From: Amia ocellicauda
Taxonomy: Eukaryota > Chordata > Actinopteri > Amiiformes > Amiidae
Direction of reading: 5' to 3'
Length of the DNA stretch: 64,000 nt
Assembly (NCBI RefSeq): GCF_036373705.1
Contig: NC_089852.1
Coordinates: 30,070,707 to 30,134,706 of the forward strand
The position numbers were made by a program, and so were the translations under genes. The notes beneath the pieces are model-generated. The model worked only from the letters and a program-made list of their open reading frames with translations, searched no databases and was not told where the DNA came from. Positions 24,243 through 37,005 of the stretch are shown piece after piece (position 1 is the first letter of the stretch; each line of letters begins with the position of its first letter).

Positions 24243-25295
24243 CTCCCTCTCGCTGGGTTCTGTGGAGGAAGATGAGGAGCAGGAGAGATCTTCCCCCTCA
24301 GGGCAGTCACCTGCTCCTGGAGACTGGAGTGTCTGTGGGACCCAGAGTCACAGCAGGCAGCAGAGTGTATCGGTGTGTGTGTGTGTGTGTGCTGTTGTGT
24401 AGTTTCTGGAGATCAGGGATGCTTGAAGCTGAGAGCGCACACTGTGCAGCAGAGAAATCTTAATCAGGACCTGCCCTGTATTATTTGTATTGTTATTGTT
24501 ATTTACAAATTTTTCAGCTGCCACTTATAAGGTTTGAAAACATGAAATATTTAAACTGTATTTACAGCATGAGAACTCAGGAAAATAAAGTTTCTTATGA
24601 GTGAAACTTGGAGTTATCAGTCACAGAGAAATGACGGCCTGGTGATGCCCCTGCTCTCGAGGTCTCCCTCTTAGACATGGTGGGGTGGCTGGTATTGCTG
24701 CTGCTACAAATCTGTACAAAAGGCAACCCAGGAACACAGCAGACACAAAGGGCTGCGCCAGTCTACGAAGAACAAGATGTTTTTTTTCCTTGCCCCCTTC
24801 CCCCACCCACTGAGGGGTCTCTCTCTCTGGGTCGCTCAGGGTACGGGGGCCAATGCAGCAGTAGCGGCAAGTGCCAGGGCCTGCACCCCCTGGGTCTCAC
24901 CCCGCAGTCTTGACTGGCAGCTCACAGCGCCCACTAGCACAATCCGAGTGGCAGCCGTGCTGCTCAGAGGCCTCCCGGGTTGTAATGAGGTTTTTATGCC
25001 CCTCTCACAATGCCCCGCTGCTGTTGTCATGCTAATGAAGGGTGCCAGCCTGGGTCTGGGTGAGGGGTGAGGCGGGCTGGGGGCGGACTGGGCTCTTAAT
25101 AATGTTTTTATTTAATTTTAATTATTATTGTTTAGGATGCTCCCAATGTCTACAGCAGTACTCTCCCCGTGTGAGTGTGTGAGTATGTGTGCGTGAGTGC
25201 GTGTGTGTATGTGAGTATGTGTGTGTGTATGTGTGTGTGTGTGAGTATGTGTGTGTGTATGTGTGTGTGTGTGTGTGTGTGTGAGTATGTGTAGA

Positions 25296-25331
<36 letters not shown>

Positions 25332-25615
25332 TGTATGTGCGTGTGTGTGTGTGTGTAATCTGGCCTGTACTGTGTGCCCCTCAGACTCGGAAGGAGGAGG
25401 TGTCAGGTAATCACTTTCCTCAGAGTGACAGCCTTGTTCTCAAACGCTCGCACACACTCTCACACAGACTAATGACACTCACACACAGACGCACACACAC
25501 TCTCACACACACACATATACTCACACCCCCTGATCACACTCTCACACACTCTCTCACACACATGCACACACACATACTCACACTCTCATACTCTCTCTCT
25601 CTCACACAAACACTG
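24205..25615. repeat. Microsatellite cluster (CT, GT, CA)
   Basis: A CT run spans 24208-24236. An interrupted GT-rich tract spans about 25170-25357, and a CA-rich tract 25445-25610. The GT and CA tracts are complementary and could pair. The sequence between them is unassigned. Confidence 0.8.
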
Positions 25616-27778
25616 AATGGTCTGGTGGTGGCATGGCCTCTGTAAAGGCTACCTGTCTCCTGCCTGGTTGTGTCCAAGCTGTGTAGGGATCCCAGCCCAG
25701 GATTGACAAGTTGAAAAACCTCCCTTCTCTGCCTCTCCTCTCCTGATCCTCCCGTGCTGTGGAGTACTGGGATTGTCCGTTTTTTTGTCTTTGTTGTTGT
25801 TTTTTGTGTAGTTGTTGTTTTTGTCTTTCCCCTTCGCCCAAGGAACTTTTTTTTCCGTTTTTTGTTTTGTTTGCTTTTTTTTTTTCTCCTTGAAGGGGAG
25901 GTTAGTGCGGCCACCCCCCCACCCCCGTTGCCTTACAAAGGCCCCAGTGAGAGCGAACACAAGAGGAGAGAGTGCAGTGACGTGGGCTGAGATCTCTGAG
26001 ATGGCAGCTCCTCTGTGGACCACAGGCACAGCGCTAATCACATTAGTATTAAAGTACAGAGATGGGAAGTAGACAGTGCCATAAAGGCAGGGAGCAAGGC
26101 AAGACTAATCTTATTAAGGCAGAGCAAAGGGGGACGCTACTCTTACATAGTAGCTGAGAAATTCTTGATTTTCCCAGGAATGAGTTCACCTGTATGTTAA
26201 CACAGAAAGTTGCCCTTTTGATGGTTATTAATGTAGACAATCACTCTTGGCACGTACCAATGGGTTCTTTCGGGGGCACGGCTCATTGTCGGCGATTGAA
26301 AAAAGGCTGCAGACAGTGCATTCCTTGAGATCCCCTTTATTCAGCAGCGCAACGGGCTTTTAAATCCCCCCGAACAAGCCATTTAAACAGAGAGTGGGGG
26401 CCGGGAGCTTGAGGGGGGGTAAGATGGATAAAGCTTACTTTATCTGTGATTGTAAGCGCACCCGAGTTCAACCTTAATGCAAACCTTAGCAGCAAGAGCC
26501 GCAATGGGATGCACTGCCCCGGAGTTGGATCCCGCTGAGGGATGGATGTGGCGGCTGGCAGATGGCGGGACGGCGCTCTGAGCGTCTCAGGCGGGGAGTG
26601 GCACTGCCAGGCACGGCCGGGGAGGCAGGGGAAATCTCACGGGTCTGCCTCCCCCAGCCCCGTCAGACAGGCGGGCTGGAGTCAGTGGAGGGGGAACTGG
26701 GAGCTGTGGGGTGAGCGGTCAGGCACAGTTTCGGTGGAGTGATGCTGACGTAGCGACACTGGCTGTGTGAGAAAAACCCACAGACAGACAGACCGACAGA
26801 CAGACTCACAGGAGGCAGGAAGACAGACAGTCAAACACAATTAAACATCTCTGTGAGCCCCTTGTTGCCTCCTCCAGGCTGTGACCGGAGACTGTGAGGT
26901 GTTAGGCTGGTCCCGTCTCCTCAACACTCACACAGTTCACAGTCAACGCCTACTTTCCGTTGGCAGCGTGCGTTCAGGAGCTGCTGTGTGGAGTGTGTGC
27001 AGCGTGCCAGGCCTACTTGTCATGGAGGTGCTATTCACCCTGGCGGTTCATGGATCCGTTCATAACTGCCTCCTGAGGTCTGTGTGAACCTCTCGTGCTG
27101 TCTGTCTGACACCCTGTATAGAGCTTCAAGTGCATAACGCCCATTACTGAGCCATTATGACAAATTCACTTCACAAGACGGCATTCAAAGGGAAGGATGT
27201 ATACATATAAAATACTGACAGCCATGACCTGGACTCATTCGGGCACTGTAGGACAAGGGCTCCTTGTTATTGTTGTCATTGATGTTGATGTTTTAGTGGC
27301 AATACTGTTAAGCCCTAGTGTTATGTCAGGTTTATGTCATGCCATAACCTCTGTGCTTTACCCTCGCTTACCTTCTGAACCTCCCTGCGGCTTGTGGTGC
27401 TGCAGTACTCCTCTGTGGGACAGAGCCCAGGTCAGTGCAGTGCGCTGGGGGCTGTATTGCTGGGAGACTGAGCTCTCCTAACCCACAGGATGAGCACTGA
27501 GCCGGCCCCACTGCAGCGGTTAAAGATTAATTCTCCCTCTCTCCCCCTCTCTGTCTTTCGCAAAGCGGAAGATTAAATATTGAGTTTGTCTCGACACCCC
27601 AGTGACAACATGGACGCAGAGACGCTGGGCTGTCTCCCAGGCTTCACTGTGCTTCTGCTCCTTTTTCTCGTTTCTTGTTGTGATTCACTAACCAGGGGGA
27701 GAGAACCGGACACTCAGAAACTCGACTGACTGCTGTGTGGGCGACACTAGTTCCCTGCATGCACTGTACTGTTCCAAA
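25616..27778. other. Intergenic, no gene; possible conserved block at 26230-26480
   Basis: A T-rich stretch (GTTGTTGTTTTTTG-like) spans 25780-25890. Bases 26230-26480 are complex with TTTATTCAGCAGCGCAACGG and GCTTTTAAATCCCCC and look regulatory by texture. A GACA repeat lies at 26783-26806. No gene was seen. Confidence 0.4.
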
Positions 27779-28222
27779 CCCACTACACACTGCATCCGCT
27801 GCACACTGCATCCACTGCACACTACACACTGCATCCACTGCACACTACACACTGCATCCGCTGCACACTACACACTGCATCCGCTGCACACTACACACTG
27901 CATTTACTGCACACTGCATCCGCTGCACACTACACACTGCATCCGATGCACACTACACACTGCATCCACTGTACACTACACACTGCATCCACTGCACACT
28001 GCATTCACTGCACACTACACACTGCATCCGCTGCACACTACACACTGCATCCACTGCACACTGCATACACTGCAAGCTACACACTGCATCCACTGCACAC
28101 TACACGCTGCATTCACTACACACTACACATTGAACACACACACTGCACATTACACACTGCATACTACACACACTGCACACTACACACTGCATACTACACG
28201 CACTGTACACACGTCACACTAT
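27779..28222. repeat. CACTGCATCC minisatellite, about 440 bp
   Basis: This variable tandem array mixes two building blocks, CTGCATCCGCTGCACACTA (with ACAC spacer) and the shorter CTGCATCCACTGCACA. It decays to the right into CACACTGCACATTACACACT-type units. Open frames of 130-204 codons across it are repeat translations without other gene signals. Confidence 0.9.
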
Positions 28223-28229
28223 ACACTGA

Positions 28230-28480
28230 TAATATGGCATCTGCTGGTGTTAATTGCTCGGAGCCCCTTGCCCTGTGTGTGTCCCTCTCGCATGCTCCAC
28301 TTAACATCCGGTGGAGATGTAAGGCCCGGCTCGTTGTGGCCATTCTCATGATAATGGCAGCTATTGTGGATTTGGGTCATTAAAAAGTTGTAATCCGGGG
28401 CATTGTGTAAACAGCAGGATGGTGCTGGGGTTTTTGACCCCCAGGAATTTCATATTGAATCTGACAAATTCCCCCACGCC
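28230..28480. promoter_or_regulatory. Candidate conserved non-coding block E
   Basis: Repeat-free complex DNA directly after the minisatellite. It includes CTGGTGTTAATTGCTCGG near 28244 and ATTCTCATGATAATGGCAGC near 28341. No coding signal was seen. Inference is from texture only. Confidence 0.3.
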
Positions 28481-31400
28481 CCCCTGCAGCCCCCCCCCAC
28501 TACTACAGCCCCCCATCCGTCACTCTGCCCCTGTCCTGATGTACATGTGACCCTGTCAGGGGGGGCGCAGGCTGACGCTGATCCAGGCCGCCTGGCGCTC
28601 GGCTGCAGATATTAACCCCTGCAGCTGCTGCCAGACCGCGCCTGCCGCCGCACCGCTGCATGGCGGGGGCTTAGGCCCCTTTGTGCTGCAGGCTCGTGGC
28701 TTTAGAAAGCACCTGGACATAATGACATGCATATATGTATAGGCTTCCTGAGGTCATCTTAATAAAGTGGATAATAATCCCGTCCCCAGAGACGGCGAGC
28801 GAGGCAGACCCTGCTGTGGTCCAGCGTTGCGCTGCTGGGGAGCGAGGGGTTTGGACTGGCTGCCCTGTGCCTGCATCGCTGCCTGTAGACACGGGTTCTT
28901 GCATGGGGAGGGCCGGCCTGGTGAGACTGTGGACCTGTGCTGAGGAAGAGAGGTGTACAAAACAAGCAGGAAACAAACAGGTGTCCGGGGCGTCTCTCGC
29001 TCTCTGTCTGCATCTCTGGGACCAGTGAGGTGGCGTCACAGCGCACTGTGTGTCACCCAGGCCGCCCCGTCACCAACTCTTGAAGGAGGGAAAAGAAAGA
29101 TAGCAAGAGGCGCTGCGGTTGATTATCAGGGCCAGCGCAGACAGTGCGGGGGCAGGCAGGGCAGCTGGGGCACAAGGGCGCCCTTTCCCTACTTCAGGCC
29201 ACTCCTTGTTTCCTGTTCGTGTGATCAATAACACAACTGTGATTGTAAGGAGTCTAAGGGGTTCAAATGACTGAACACTCAAGGGGGTAGCAGTTGGCCG
29301 CAGTGGGGGGAGCTCAAACTGTCCCAGATGGGGGTCCAGGTGAGCAGGGGAAGGTGTGCGGTTCCGACTGGGTCCTCGGGCAGCAGCAGCAGCGATTGCA
29401 CCATCTCTGTTTACCCGAGCTCTGGCTTGATTAATTGGCACAGCTGAAGGGCCTGGCGCCACACTGGGTACCGAGCTGTGACTCCACGACCGAGTTTGCT
29501 GATGTGCCCAGGTGGAGGGACGAGGGGATTGGTGGGGGGGGTGCTGAGATGTTGTCACATTAGCAGAGCACAGACTCCCTGAGAGGAGTGTCAAGAAGAG
29601 CAAACACAGCCCCCCCAGCCCGACATCGGGACAGCTGCTCCTATCTCCGTCCTGAGCAGCCACAGTTTACACAGCTTAATTTGGGTAAATATTGTGTAAA
29701 GTACTGGACGGGGCTACAAGTGAGATAAGGTGTTTGCCAGATATTAACCCAGCCATTCAGCCTGTGTGTGAACAGGCCCAGCGCACACATCCAGATAAGC
29801 GCTGAGACGCAGGCAGAGGGACCCTGTCAAGCGTGGCCACGGAGAGGCGACCCGGCTGGAGACACTCCCGCCGCGTTGTGTATCTGGGGCCGCTGGGCTG
29901 TGGTGCCACTCAGGACTCAGAGGGGTTGTGGGGCTGTAGGGCCAGACTCACCGCACACAGACACACACACAACACACACAGACAACAGACACAACACACA
30001 AACATGCACACACTCATACTCACACACATACAGAAAGATACAGAGACATGGTTACACACAGATATGCACAAACACTTCACAAACACACACCCTCACACAA
30101 CACACAGACACGCACACACAAACATACTCACACACATACAGAAAGATACACAGACAAACTTACACAGACATCGATGCACACACTCACACACATACTGACT
30201 CAGAGACTGAACTACTCCTCTACTGGGGCCAATAGAGCTGATTAGTGTATTTCAGGAGGGTTAAAAAATGTTAGAGTTGGTGTAAGTCTAAAACTAACAT
30301 CATACAAAGTGACAAAAGGAGAAAAAACTAAAATGAACTCCCAAGGTAATAATATCCCAGAATAATATATGTACACTGTAACGCGTCTTCCACTGTCCAG
30401 CGGTGTGCTTAATAATGTCCCTCCGTGGTGCTGAGTGCTGTCTGCAGCCACCGTTGTGCTTTTAATTCTGCTGTTCATCTGGGTATTTAATTGTGTGGGA
30501 TTCTCTCCCCAGCAGGGGAATATATCCATCTATCCCAGCTAGGGTAACACCAGCCTTCACGCCCTGCTGACACCTGTAAACACTCAGTATCTCAGAGACC
30601 AGCAGCACTTTCAGATAAAAGCTTGTTGAGCCGACATAATCTCTGTGAAGTGCCTCTGTAATTAAAATAAATAAAATGCACAGCACAGCCAGATCACTGC
30701 AGCAAACCAGGATGTCCATTGAAATATATATGTTTGTTTTTTTGTGTGAAAAAGGGTTTCATTCACAACTTTTTCAGTATTGTGTTCATAGAAGTTAAAA
30801 TAAAACGACTGGGCTGGAAGATTCCCCGGCATTGTTTTGAACTCAGAACACAACTCCATATCTCTGTCTTCTCCTCATCCTCTTCCCCCTGTTCTGTTTC
30901 TTTCGCGCTTTCTAAGACAAAGCTGCGCAGCTCACATACAAGGCGCTGTCTGTCCCCAGTAACACGGTGACAAGTCTGCGCAGTTGCAGAGGGCTGGACT
31001 TATAAGCCCATCTTCCCTGACCCCTGACCCCTAGCCTTTCTATAACACTGTTCTGGGGCATGCTGCCTTTATGTTCTGTCCTCCTCGGGGACATAAACAA
31101 TGAGCCCGACCAGTGTGGCGATCACTCATGCTGAGGGGGCTGCCCACGCACCTGCAGACACTTATAGCAGACTGACAGACTGGGGGAGTATGGGCATATG
31201 GACAAGAAATAATATAAATATATCCTGAGTATGTCTCATAAATATATATCATATCACAGCATGTTTGGAAAAATATATCAAAATAATACTGAGAATACAG
31301 TGTGATGAAATTGTTTTAAAACATATTAAAGTTTATCTGTACATGAAAAGTGTCAGCCTCTGCATTCAGTATATATTATTATTCTACATACGAGGTGAGG

Positions 31401-32190
31401 GTGGACTGCTGTGAGTTTGGACAGCAGACTCCCACTCCACTCCTGCATAGAGCACAGGGTGCTTTGGGAGGCTGAACTTCTCAGGACAAGAGAAAACAAA
31501 CCCAGAGCCCCGAGTCTCACTCCTGGGAACTGCAGCTGGGAGGCAGAGTTATGTTGTGGTGAATTCTGACCTCTAGTGTCTGAATAATGAACTGCAGGCC
31601 TTATTTAAGGCGCACCCCCTCTGTCCCTCCAGAACCAGCCCACACACCTGTTGATAAATATTTTCCTCTATTAATGATCTGCAAATGCCCAACAGCCTTA
31701 GTACAGACTAGCACCAAGGGGCGACTGTTCAGGAGGCAGTGAGAGGAGAGGGACAGCAGAGGGCAGTGTTGGCCTGCTGTGTCTGCTCTGTGTCGCACAG
31801 CCTGCAGCTCCTGACTTCTCTTGTTGCCGACTGGGCTTCACTCATAGAGCTGGAGGTCAATCTCATCGTGAGCTGGGGACCAAGGGGTTCAGGGGTCAGG
31901 GCAGAGCAGGGCTGCTGACCGCTGCCTCACACCATACCTCACAGCCAGGCCCTCCTCCTGTCATCAGCTGGGCAGCAGAGTCTCAGGACTGACTACAGTC
32001 CAGACTGCGCTAAAATACAGGACGCCACTTGCCAGCCAGGAGCTCTTCACGCCACATTCCTCTGGGAGTGTTTGGTAACGCTCCAGCTCCCAGCTCACCC
32101 CATCCCCGAGGGGCAGAGACAGAACACACACTCTGAGCAGATAGTCACCTGTCTGGGACGTGCCACACGCACCCACACACTGACTGACAA
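28481..32190. other. Intergenic, no supported gene; CA-rich tract at 29940-30200
   Basis: ACACACAGACAC-type repeats with two ACACACATACAGAAAGATAC copies lie at 29940-30200. Elsewhere the sequence is mixed. A 197-codon open frame on the minus strand at 29070-29663 lacks an ATG start and was not accepted as a gene. Confidence 0.45.
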
Positions 32191-32194
32191 ACGC

Positions 32195-32698
32195 ACAGTA
32201 AAGTGTAGAGTGGTGTACTGAGGTAAAAACACAGTAAAGTGTAGAGTGGTGTACTGAGGTAAAAACACAGTAAAGTGTAGAGTGGTGTACTGTGGTAAAA
32301 ACACAGTAAAGTGTAGAGTGGTGTACTGTGGTAAAAACACAGTAAAGTGTAGAGTGGTGTACTGTGGTAAAAACACAGTAAAGTGTAGAGTGGTGTACTG
32401 AGGTAAAAACACAGTAAAGTGTAGAGTGGTGTACTGAGGTAAAAACACAGTAAAGTGTAGAGTGGTGTACTGTGGTAAAAACACAGTAAAGTGTAGAGTG
32501 GTGTACTGTGGTAAAAACACAGTAAAGTGTAGAGTGGTGTACTGTGGTAAAAACACAGTAAAGTGTAGTGTGGTGCACTGTGGTAAAAACACAGTAAAGT
32601 GTAGAGTGGTGTACTGTGGTAAAAACACAGTAAAGTGTAGAGTGGTGTACTGTGGTAAAAACACAGTAAAGTGTAGTGTGGTGCACTGTGGTAAAAAC
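32195..32698. repeat. 36-bp minisatellite, exactly 14 units
   Basis: Fourteen consecutive 36-bp units fill 504 bp with no indels. Each unit begins ACAGTAAAGTGTAG and ends GGTAAAAAC. Three variants occur: A (ACTGAGG), T (ACTGTGG) and X (GTAGTGTGGTGCACTG). Their order is AATTT AATTT X TT X, so a five-unit, 180-bp block has been duplicated. Because 36 is a multiple of three, all frames stay open and give false open frames up to 248 codons. Units are related to the dispersed copies at about 880-1260, 3085-3215 and 14710-15190. Confidence 0.97.
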
Positions 32699-32699
32699 A

Positions 32700-34340
32700 C
32701 ACACACTCACTCAGATAAGATCACACACAGACACACTGTGTTTCTGGAAAGATGCAGACGTGCAAATCTAAGTTTATTTTCCCCACCGTATCTGCTCCCA
32801 GTTCCTGAGAGATACAGAGACGGTATCTGCTGCTTGTCTGGACCTATTTTTGAATCTGCTCTCAGATTATATCTCCCTGAAACAGCACAGGGCAGATCTC
32901 CGCTCCTGCTGCCCCTTGTTGCGCCAGGGCTCTCCAGCTGCTGCGTCCATCGGTGGCCAAGCATCTGCAGACTGCTGTTCGTGTGCCAGCTGACCACGAA
33001 GCATCATTCTCATCCGCCGGGTTGTTCTTGCCAGTTCAGTAGTGGCTTAAACTGTCTGCTGGTCTCTCCTCCTCTCGGAGCTCTGGCGGTGTCCGCGGTG
33101 GCAGGGGGAGCTGCAGCTCAAAGTGTTAACTCTCCAGGTGGAGGCGTGCTGCTCCTGCTCAGCCTCACACTCCCCCTGCCTTCATTATCCTGAGAGCTGC
33201 CCTCCAGTGACACCTGATTTCAATGCAAGCGGCACCGCTCACTGTCCCTACGCATTTCAGAATTTGAATTTCAAACGCCTTCGAACCTTTGAACCTGTCG
33301 GTGTTTTCATTAGCTCTGCACTCCAAGGTCTCTCTGAGAATCAGGCTTCTGCATTCAGCTCCAGATTCATCCTGCCGCCCCCCCCCCCACCCCACACACA
33401 CAGTCACACAACACTGCAAAGCTGGGGGCCAGACAGTCTGTACCCGGTTCACTGAATCAGCTGGTCTTGGCTCTTGTATACTGAGACCACCAAAGGAAGC
33501 CAGGTTATCACTCATTCACTCATTCACTGAGTCTGTCAGACCCTTTTATCAAGCGCACAGTATCCTATACAATGCTGTCTATATACAGTGATTACATTGT
33601 GCTCCTATGTCACAATGCTGCAGAAACCGAATTGAGATCTGTCCAATCAGAGACAAATCAGGGTGAAGGACAGTTACCGGGACATACGACAATCATGAAC
33701 AAATACATAGCAGCCTGCTGAGGGATTTTGTTTGTTTGTTTGTTTAGTGATTTTCTCCATCTATCTATCTAGGTTTTTGGTAATATTATTTTTGACTCTG
33801 CATCCTTTGGGGCCCAATACTCTCTAAACATGTCCTCAGGTTTAGGGACTGTGTTCCTGTGAATTGAAGCTCTGTGTCTGGGCAGGAGTGTCACCTTTTT
33901 AATGAGCAGGTTGGGTATTTGTAATAATTGTTTTTTCGACATCTCTGTGTTCTGCTGCGGCTCCCTTGTGTGTCCCTGTGGAGGGTCCTCTCTGTGTGGA
34001 GCTGTTAGTCCACTGAATAAACAAACAAATAAACAAACAAACAAACAAACACCCACTCAGTGAGTCCAGGAGCAGGTGACAGTCTGTGTGACCCTTGACC
34101 TCTGCTGTGGGCTGCCTGTGCCTCCCTGGCTACCAGGCACTGGTGTGAGCAGCCCACTCACACCTGCTGTGCTGAAGTAGCTACTGACTCTTGAAATTAG
34201 CATTTCATAGTGTGTGTTATATCCTTTGTTATATGTTTTAATAGGGGTTTAATTCGTCAAGTGTAATATGTTCTGTATTATATTTATTGTATGTATGTAA
34301 ACATGTAAATAAAAAAAACGGATCAAAAATTGATTCTTAT
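32700..34340. other. Intergenic, nothing recognised
   Basis: There is mixed unique sequence, with GTTTGTTTGTTTG near 33728 and a CAAA/TAAA repeat at 34019-34050. No gene was seen. Confidence 0.4.
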
Positions 34341-34935
34341 AAAATATAGACTTTATTTATGATTATATACACCCACGCACTGTGTGCAGGATCTGAGGCA
34401 CACTGTGGCTGTGAGGCTGAATCCAGAGCAGCTCTCAGGTGTTTATAACTCAGCCAGCATCGCAAGATGCAAACTATCGCATCCTCTGAATTAAACTGCG
34501 CTCCTGTGTCAGTTCATCATGAAAAAAGGAAACTTTGTTGTTGTTCAGGAATAAAATCGTATGCTGATAAACAGTAAAAATACACATGATATGGTATAAT
34601 ACAACATTATATCATATAGGCCATTATATATAAATAATAATAAATAGAATAGAAAATCCAGCAGATGAATTTGTAATTTTTGACAAAGACTTGCCACTTA
34701 TAAAAGCGTAGCCACTCTCTCGCACTCTTGTATAAAATATACGATATTAAGAGACCACACAATGTCATTAAAAACAGCATTTGACATTGTTCTTCGGGCT
34801 TAAAAAATAAAAATACAAAAAATACAAAAACGGAGAAGACATACAGTTTTACAAAAATAGATGTGTGGACACTGCATACGTCTGCTGTGGTTTTGTTCCA
34901 CCTCGCTGCCGCCGGCGCAGTCCGGTGCTGGCGCG
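34340..34935 (-). other. RASL11A: Probable RASL11A 3'UTR
   Basis: This AT-rich stretch follows the stop codon. The only minus-strand AATAAA at a sensible distance lies at 34352-34357. The boundary is inferred from that signal alone. Confidence 0.45.
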
Positions 34936-36262
34936 CTACAGGCCGGGCTTGGCTTTGGAGGACAGCGCCTGCTTGAAGCGCCGCTTCAGGTCCTGCATGT
35001 TGGGGGACTTGGGCCGCGGGATGAAGGCGCTGCGGCGGCGCTCCGACAGGACGCACGGCGGCTGCTGCTTGCTGGCTTCCTTGCACAGGTGCTGGAACAC
35101 GTCGCTGACGTCCTCGCAGGTCTCGCTGGTGGAGATCTCCAGGAACACGGCGCCCAGCTCGCCGGCCAGCTGCAGACCCTGGTGCGCAGACACTTGCCTG
35201 GCGTGCAGTAGGTCGCCCTTGTTGCCCACCACGATGACAGGCGCTTTGCAGTCCGACTGAGCCTTGTGGAGGTGCTGGCGCAGCGCCTGCAGGGCCTGGT
35301 AGCTGCTGTAGTCGGTGATGGAGTAGACCAGGAGGAAGCAGTCGGCCCACTGCAGGCTGCGCACCACCAAGTCGGGCAGCCGTGCGCCCTCGGCACTCAT
35401 CTAAAGACGCACAGGAGGCACAACAGTCAGACACGCACACACACTACGGTTGCTGCTGCTGCTACTGCTACTTTCTCTGTTTCTCCTCACCTGGATACAC
35501 GGCGTGTCCTGGATCTGGACCGCCAGGTGCTCCCCCTCCAGCCGCATCAGTCTGGAATATAGGTTTCCTGTCAGGGACACAATGCATACATTAATACATC
35601 TAAAAGGTTCATTAATGTTCTTGCGATTATCATTTAGAAAAGCGTTCTTTGGATGCTATGAATTGGGAGCCTGTGTGCTTCAATTCAGCATCTGTACTAC
35701 TGTTGCAGTGACAGACACATACCTGTGTTGGGCTCATAGTCGCCGATGAACCTCTTGGTGAGGAAGCGCACAACCATGGCTGCAAGGGGACAAGACATCA
35801 GGGTTATTGGAGCACTGTGACATACAAGGCCATACACTTTAAAAAACAAATATTAGTCCTGTTTATTTATTTGCAATGCATGTATTATTTATTATTGTAG
35901 TGACTTTCATGTGTATTGTAACATATCGTCCCACTCACTAAAGTTCCGTCGTATTCACGCTTAAAACATGTTTTAATCTATTCATTATTCCTGATATACC
36001 AAACAAACAATATAAAGTAGTTAATTCTGTGTTCCTGAAGTCAGTATTAATTCGGTGAATGTTGTTGATGCAGAAGTCGTAGTAGAAATAATATTGACCA
36101 GTTTTAATAATAATAATAATAATAATGATAATAATAATTACCAGTTTTCCCCACTGCTGCCGATCCTAACACAGCGATTTTAATGTCCCGCTGTAGAAGG
36201 TAATCCGGTGACTCGGGAATTGGCGCCAGTAACAAGTGGTTGGACATGTTCATCAGCCGCAT
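34936..36262 (-). CDS. RASL11A: Ras-like small GTPase RASL11A
   Basis: The exons are 36142-36262, 35723-35779, 35491-35567 and 34936-35400, with GT-AG junctions and consistent phases. They give 239 residues against 242 in human. The start is the first ATG of MRLMNMSNHL. The G domain has a P-loop G33-S-A-A-V-G-K-T40, a switch I Thr59 after DYEPN, a G3 D80-T-P followed by Cys, a G4 N145-K-G-D and a G5-like EIST at 173-176. There is no C-terminal CaaX box; the protein ends in a basic SPNMQDLKRRFKQALSSKAK segment, as in the RASL11 subfamily. Family knowledge: human RASL11A is reported to be nucleolar and to support rRNA transcription with UBF. Choice of A over the paralogue B rests on the neighbours GTF3A and RPL21. 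Confidence 0.93.
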
Positions 36263-36399
36263 CAGTGTCTCTGGAGCTGCGGTCCTCCTGACTGAATCCC
36301 CTCCGTTACTCCTCAGAACACGGTCTCTCTCTCCCGGCAGATATACCTTGGCGAGTGCGTGTTTTCAGTGGATGAAGGCTTGCAAAGACACCCTTTGTA

Positions 36400-36530
36400 T
36401 GATCGTTGCAGTCTCTCCTCCCGTCTCTGCCTCTCTGCTTGCGACTCCGACACCGCTGGGTTTTTATCTATGCAGTTGTCTGCTGCTGCCAGTCGATCCA
36501 CCTATTGCTGCACCGTTAGCCAATGGAGTC
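36400..36530 (-). promoter_or_regulatory. RASL11A: RASL11A core promoter (TATA-like and CCAAT)
   Basis: On the gene strand a TATA-like TAGATAAAAA lies at 36470-36461. A CCAAT box, read as CCAAT on the plus strand, lies at 36520-36524, about 55 bp upstream of it. Transcription would begin near 36435, giving a 5'UTR of about 170 nt. Positions are inferred from motifs. Confidence 0.45.
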
Positions 36531-36869
36531 AGCTTGACAGGCGAAATGCGTAAAAAGCCACTTTACGCGGAGACGTTACGCATCCCTTTTGAACAGAAAT
36601 GCTGGAGGCATAAGCAAGCCTAGCTCTCTCAAGCCGAGGGCGGGGGACCCACTCTCTCTCCCACACACACAAACACACCACAGGAATGCTACACAAGCCC
36701 AGGGAATGTGCGTCCTCTGCGCCGGGCTCTGGTTGGACTGGACTCTGGGACCAGCAGGACACATATGGTGCTCACCCACCTACTTCCGATATGATCTCGT
36801 TCATTTCACACAGCTCACTTCTAATCAAGCTGTAGTAGCAGGAGCCTAGTGACGACAACAACCCATATA

Positions 36870-36913
36870 ACAGCAAAACTACTACTAATAATAATCACAA
36901 TAATAATAATCAC

Positions 36914-36966
<53 letters not shown>
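36870..36966. repeat. (AAT)n microsatellite
   Basis: AAT repeats, interrupted by CAC twice at the left end, lie 0.6 kb upstream of the RASL11A start codon. Confidence 0.92.
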
Positions 36967-37005
36967 CACAATTACATTCAGAAGGGTTGTAATAAAGAGC
37001 TAGAT

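Noticed and set aside
27735-28383. 130-204 codon open frames rich in His, Thr and Cys
   Set aside because: They are translations of the CACTGCATCC minisatellite.
29070-29663. 197-codon minus-strand open frame whose start resembles a signal peptide (LCLLFLTLLSGSLCSA)
   Set aside because: It opens at GTG with no upstream ATG or acceptor, has low-complexity Pro/Ser/Ala content and no recognisable family. A chance frame in GC-rich DNA is more likely.
31964-33193. Open frames of up to 248 codons on both strands over the 36-bp array
   Set aside because: The unit length is a multiple of three, so every frame stays open. The peptides are pure repeat translations.
34607-35440. 277-codon minus-strand frame
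   Set aside because: It is an out-of-frame reading through RASL11A exon 4 and its 3'UTR.
34936-36262. RASL11B as the identity of the GTPase
   Set aside because: The two paralogues are similar, but the flanking GTF3A and RPL21 place it at the RASL11A locus.
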